This document shows positions 60,944-64,000 of a stretch of DNA of 64,000 bases, in pieces; positions within the stretch are counted from its first letter, which is position 1, and each line of letters starts with the position of its first letter. The DNA is from Hordeum vulgare subsp. vulgare (taxonomy: Eukaryota; Streptophyta; Magnoliopsida; Poales; Poaceae), in contig NC_058524.1 in the NCBI RefSeq assembly GCF_904849725.1, positions 508,446,263 through 508,510,262 of the forward strand. Reading direction: 5' to 3'. The translations under genes and the position numbers were made by a program. A model generated the notes under the pieces. It searched no databases. It was given only the letters and a program-made list of their open reading frames with translations, and was not told the origin of the DNA.

Positions 60944-62560
60944 TGATACATCTCCAAGGTATCTATAATTTATGAAGTATTCATGCCATGTTTACAATAA
61001 TTCTATATGATTTTGGTATGATTTTATTATAACTAACCCGAACTGACGCTATTTTCAGCAGAACTACCATGGTGTCATTTTGTTGCACAAATAAAAGTTC
61101 TCGGAACGGGCTGAAAATTTACAATGATTTTGTAGGGACCAAATGAGACCCCCGGAGCACGAGAGCAAGGGCAGGAAGTGGATGAGGAAGCCACAGTCCT
61201 GCTAGGCACGGCCACCCCCTAGGCCGCGCCCCTGTGTCTTGTGACCTCCTCGGGAACCTTCATGATGTGAGACCGACGCCAAAAATTCCTATAAATACCA
61301 AAAACCCCAGAAAGAAATCTAGATCGTGAGTTCCGTCGCTGTAAGCCTCCAGAGCCACGAAAAACCGATTGGGAGCCTGTTCCGGCAACCTGCCGAAGGG
61401 GGAAACCATCATCTGAGGCCATCTTCATCATCCCGACGGTCTCCATGATGAGGAGGGAGTAGTTCACCCTCGGGGCTGAGGGTATGTACCAGTGGCTATG
61501 TGTTTGATCTCTCTCTCTCGTGTTCTTAAGATGGCACGATCTTGATGTATCACGAGCTTTATTTATATAGATGAATCATATGTAGTTTTCCCTCTCTATC
61601 TTCTTGTGATGAATTGAGTTTTCCCTTTGAAGTTTCCTTATCGGATTGACTCTTTAAGGATTTGAGAACACTTGATGTATGTCTTGCAATGGAGTATTTG
61701 TGGTGGCAATGGGATGTTCTATTGATCCACTTGATGTATGTTTTGGTGATCAACTTGCGGGTTCCGTGACGATGAGAATCTATGCATAGGGGTTGACACA
61801 TGTTTTCGTCTTGACTTTCTGGTAGAAACTTTGGGGCACTCTTTGAAATTCTTTGTGTTGGATTGAACATGATGAATCTGAAATTATGTGATGCATATCG
61901 TACAATTATGCCCATGGGTACTTGTGATGACATTAGGGTTTTGGTTGATGTGTATCTTAAGGTGTTATTTTAGTACGAACTCTAGGGCTATTCATGGCAC
62001 TTATAGGGATAGCTCATAAGATTGATCAGAAAAGATAACTTTGAGGTGGTTTCGTACCCTACAATAATTTCTTTGTTTTTACTCCGCTATTTGTGACTTT
62101 GGAGTGAACTCTTTGGCGCACGTGAGGGATTTATATATGATTCAACTATGTTTGTATTGTTGAGAGAACTTGCACTAGTGAAAGTATGGACCCTAGGCCT
62201 TGTTTCCAAGTATTTATACAACATTTTGCTTGTTGTTTACTATTTGTTACCTTGTTGTTTTTATATTTTCAGATTACAAAAACCTATATCTACCATCCAT
62301 ATTACACTTGTATCACCATCTCTTCGCCGAACTAGTGCACCTATACAATTTACCATTGTATTGGGTGTGTTGGGGACACAAGAGACTCTTTGTTATTTTA
62401 TTGCAGGGTTGCTTGAGAGAGACCATCTTCATCCTATGTCTCCCATGGATTGATAAACCTTAGGTCATTCACTTGAGGGAAATTTATTGTTGTCCTACAA
62501 AACTCTGCGCTTGGAGGCCCAACACGAGTCTACAAGAAGAAGGTTGTGTAGTAGACATCA
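60944..62560 (+). repeat. Element C 3' LTR
   Basis: It starts TGATACATCTCCAAGG, has TATAAATA at 61290-61297 and ends GTAGTAGACATCA. Its U3 half resembles the A/E family U3 (CAGCAGAACTACCATGGTG; ATAAAAGTTCTCGGAACG) more than the 5' LTR of C. From about 61440 it matches the 5' LTR well (ATGATGAGGAGGGAGTA, then CTCTCTCTCTCGTGTTCTT). Confidence 0.88.
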
Positions 62561-62845
62561 GGCCTTGAGTTCACAACAAAGTATGGGTCAATAAACACAC
62601 GTGACCTACTACAATCCTACTTTATCTTGTTTCCCAAGTAAAGGAAGCTTCTAGCGTATCATACTTCGTTGGCCTTGAGTCGCCATCTTCAGGTACTGGG
62701 CCGCCAAGCAACTCAATTGGTAAATCCCCCTGTCGTCCCTTTGTCTTTTCTACAGCCCCTTGCACGTATATGCCAAGAGTCGCCTACGGTCCAACCCGTC
62801 CCAAATGACGGGTTATACCGTGGGGTCATATCCATGACACAGGTG
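62561..62845. other. Unassigned 285-base segment
   Basis: It lies between the end of C and the truncated LTR G. It contains GGCCTTGAGT twice (62561 and 62671) and a pyrimidine-rich stretch near 62735-62765. No ORF, LTR terminus or known motif is recognised. It may be leader sequence of another Gypsy element; that is a guess. Confidence 0.4.
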
Positions 62846-64000
62846 TTGTAAGTAATAGTGATAGATAGTTTTGTAGAAAGGTAATTCGTAACAAGTGACA
62901 AGTAACAATAGTAGCAAAGGTGCACCAAGGTATCCCAATCCAATTTATAGCAAAGGACATGCCTGAAAGTTCTCTTATACAAAGCAAGTGCTCTCGAGGA
63001 CACATGGGAATTTTTGTGTAGTCATGTTGATCATATTAAGTTGATTCGCGTTCGCTACTTTGATGATTTGATATGTGGGTGGACCGGTGCTAAGGTGTTT
63101 TTCTTACTTTAACTAACAACCCACTTATGATTAACCCCTCTTGCAAGCATTCACAACTATGAAATAAGAATTAAGATAAATCTAACCACAGCATGAAACA
63201 TGTGGATCCAAATCAGCCCCTTATGAAGCAACACATAAATTGGGGCTTAAGCTTCTGTCACTCTCGCAGCCCATCATCTACTTACTCCACAATGACTTCC
63301 TTTATGCCCATAACATGGTGAAGTGTCATGTAGTCGTCGTTCACATGACACCACTAAGGGAAGTAACAACATACACATCATGAAAATATCGAACGAATGC
63401 CAACTTTATATGATTACTTATAACCAGACTTCTCCCATGTCCTCACGAACAATAGTTACTACTCACTCTTCGTCAATATGTTCACCATCATAGGTGTAAC
63501 AAATATGATTAAGGATCTGAACATTATGTATTCCACCAAGTAATCTAACTAGCATAAACTATAAGATGTAATTAACACAGCTAGCAACCCATAGGTACCA
63601 ATCTAAGGTTTTGAGACAAATATTGAATATACAACATGAACTAGGGTTGGAGGTGAGATGGTGTTGGTGAAGATGTTGATGAAGATTGGTCTTCCATGAA
63701 GGAGAAAGCATTGGTGCTGATGATGGTTTTAATTTCCCCCTCACGGAGATGAATTCCTTCGGCATAATCGCTCTGTCGGAGAGCAAAAGGGCCTCTGCCT
63801 AGGTTTCTGCATCGAGACGGCTGCGATTCGACCCGAAAGTTATGTCTTAATTTCTTCTTGGGTAAACCACACCATATAGGAGAAGAGAGGCGTCAGTGGA
63901 CCAACACGGGCCCCACAAGCCATTAGGGCGCGACCTGGGGGGCTGTTGGCTTGTACCCAGGTGGCTGCCCCTCCACAATGTATTTTTAGCCTAGTAATTC
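62846..64000 (-). repeat. Element G: partial minus-strand Gypsy LTR running off the window
   Basis: On the minus strand the sequence reads as an LTR: a GC-rich inverted repeat at about 63909-63960 (GGGCCCCACAAGCC and GGCTTGTACCC), then a leader with CTTCACCAACACCATCTCAC, then the R/U5 part containing CATGACACTTCACCATG near 63315-63335. The sequence resembles a common Triticeae Gypsy LTR from memory. It breaks off near 62846 after TATCACTATTACTTACAACA without the usual U5 end. The ORFs called at 62713-63003 and 63559-63786 are LTR sequence, not genes. Confidence 0.65.

Larger units (their letters stand above)
45511..62560 (+). mobile_element. Element C: non-autonomous Athila-lineage Gypsy element, split by Angela-2
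   Basis: It has an LTR at 45511-47114, a tRNA-Asp-type primer site, an acidic orphan ORF, three large tandem repeats, a 3' non-coding region shared with A and E, a polypurine tract (AAGCTTGGGGATGC) and an LTR at 60944-62560. Without Angela-2 and its TSD it is 8359 bases. No gag core, protease, reverse transcriptase or integrase is found. The two LTRs differ strongly in their U3 halves, and the flanks (AAGTG left, GGCCT right) do not match, so the two ends may come from different insertions. Confidence 0.8.

Overview
The window is repeat-dense plant DNA. I found no cellular gene, tRNA, rRNA or CRISPR array. The LTR and coding signatures are grass retrotransposons, and the Angela/BARE-like Copia LTRs (ends reading TGTTGGAAATATGCCC and TCCCCAACA) point to Triticeae: wheat, Aegilops, barley or rye. 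The exact species cannot be read from this sequence.

Nearly every base belongs to nested LTR retrotransposons, named here A to G plus two Angela copies. Element A (1-2391, plus) is the 3' end of an Athila-lineage Gypsy element. It sits in the pol gene of element B, a TAT-lineage Gypsy element (2392-7419 and 16068 to about 18700). B has RNase H and integrase on the plus strand and an intron-bearing antisense gene on the minus strand. Angela-1 (7420-16062, minus, TSD CCACT) splits that antisense gene. Element D (about 18700-19354 and 43497-45510, plus) is a decayed autonomous Athila-lineage gag-pol.

D is split by element F (19355-43491, plus, TSD GAACC), a chromodomain-bearing Gypsy element of Tekay type with 4.1 kb LTRs. 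F is itself split by element E (24266-34438, minus, TSD CCAAC), a complete non-autonomous Athila-lineage element carrying gag, protease and a second ORF but no reverse transcriptase or integrase. D ends at 45510 exactly where the 5' LTR of element C begins. C (45511-62560, plus) is a non-autonomous element with an acidic orphan ORF and three long non-coding tandem repeats; Angela-2 (51363-60048, minus, TSD CCATG) interrupts it. The window closes with an unassigned 285-base piece and part of a minus-strand Gypsy LTR (G).

How the parts relate: F and D were autonomous elements, now broken by stops and frameshifts. A, C and E share a tRNA-Asp-type primer site (visible in C and E), the same 3' non-coding region and the AAGCTTGGGG polypurine tract, so C and E probably depended on enzymes from D-like relatives. 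The observations I rate highest are: E's LTRs have grown by swallowing primer-site copies; E carries an LTR-U3-like segment in front of its intact second ORF; an Angela LTR hairpin shows a compensatory base-pair change; C has mismatched LTRs and no TSD; and B's antisense gene holds a polypurine-tract-like tandem array inside an intron.
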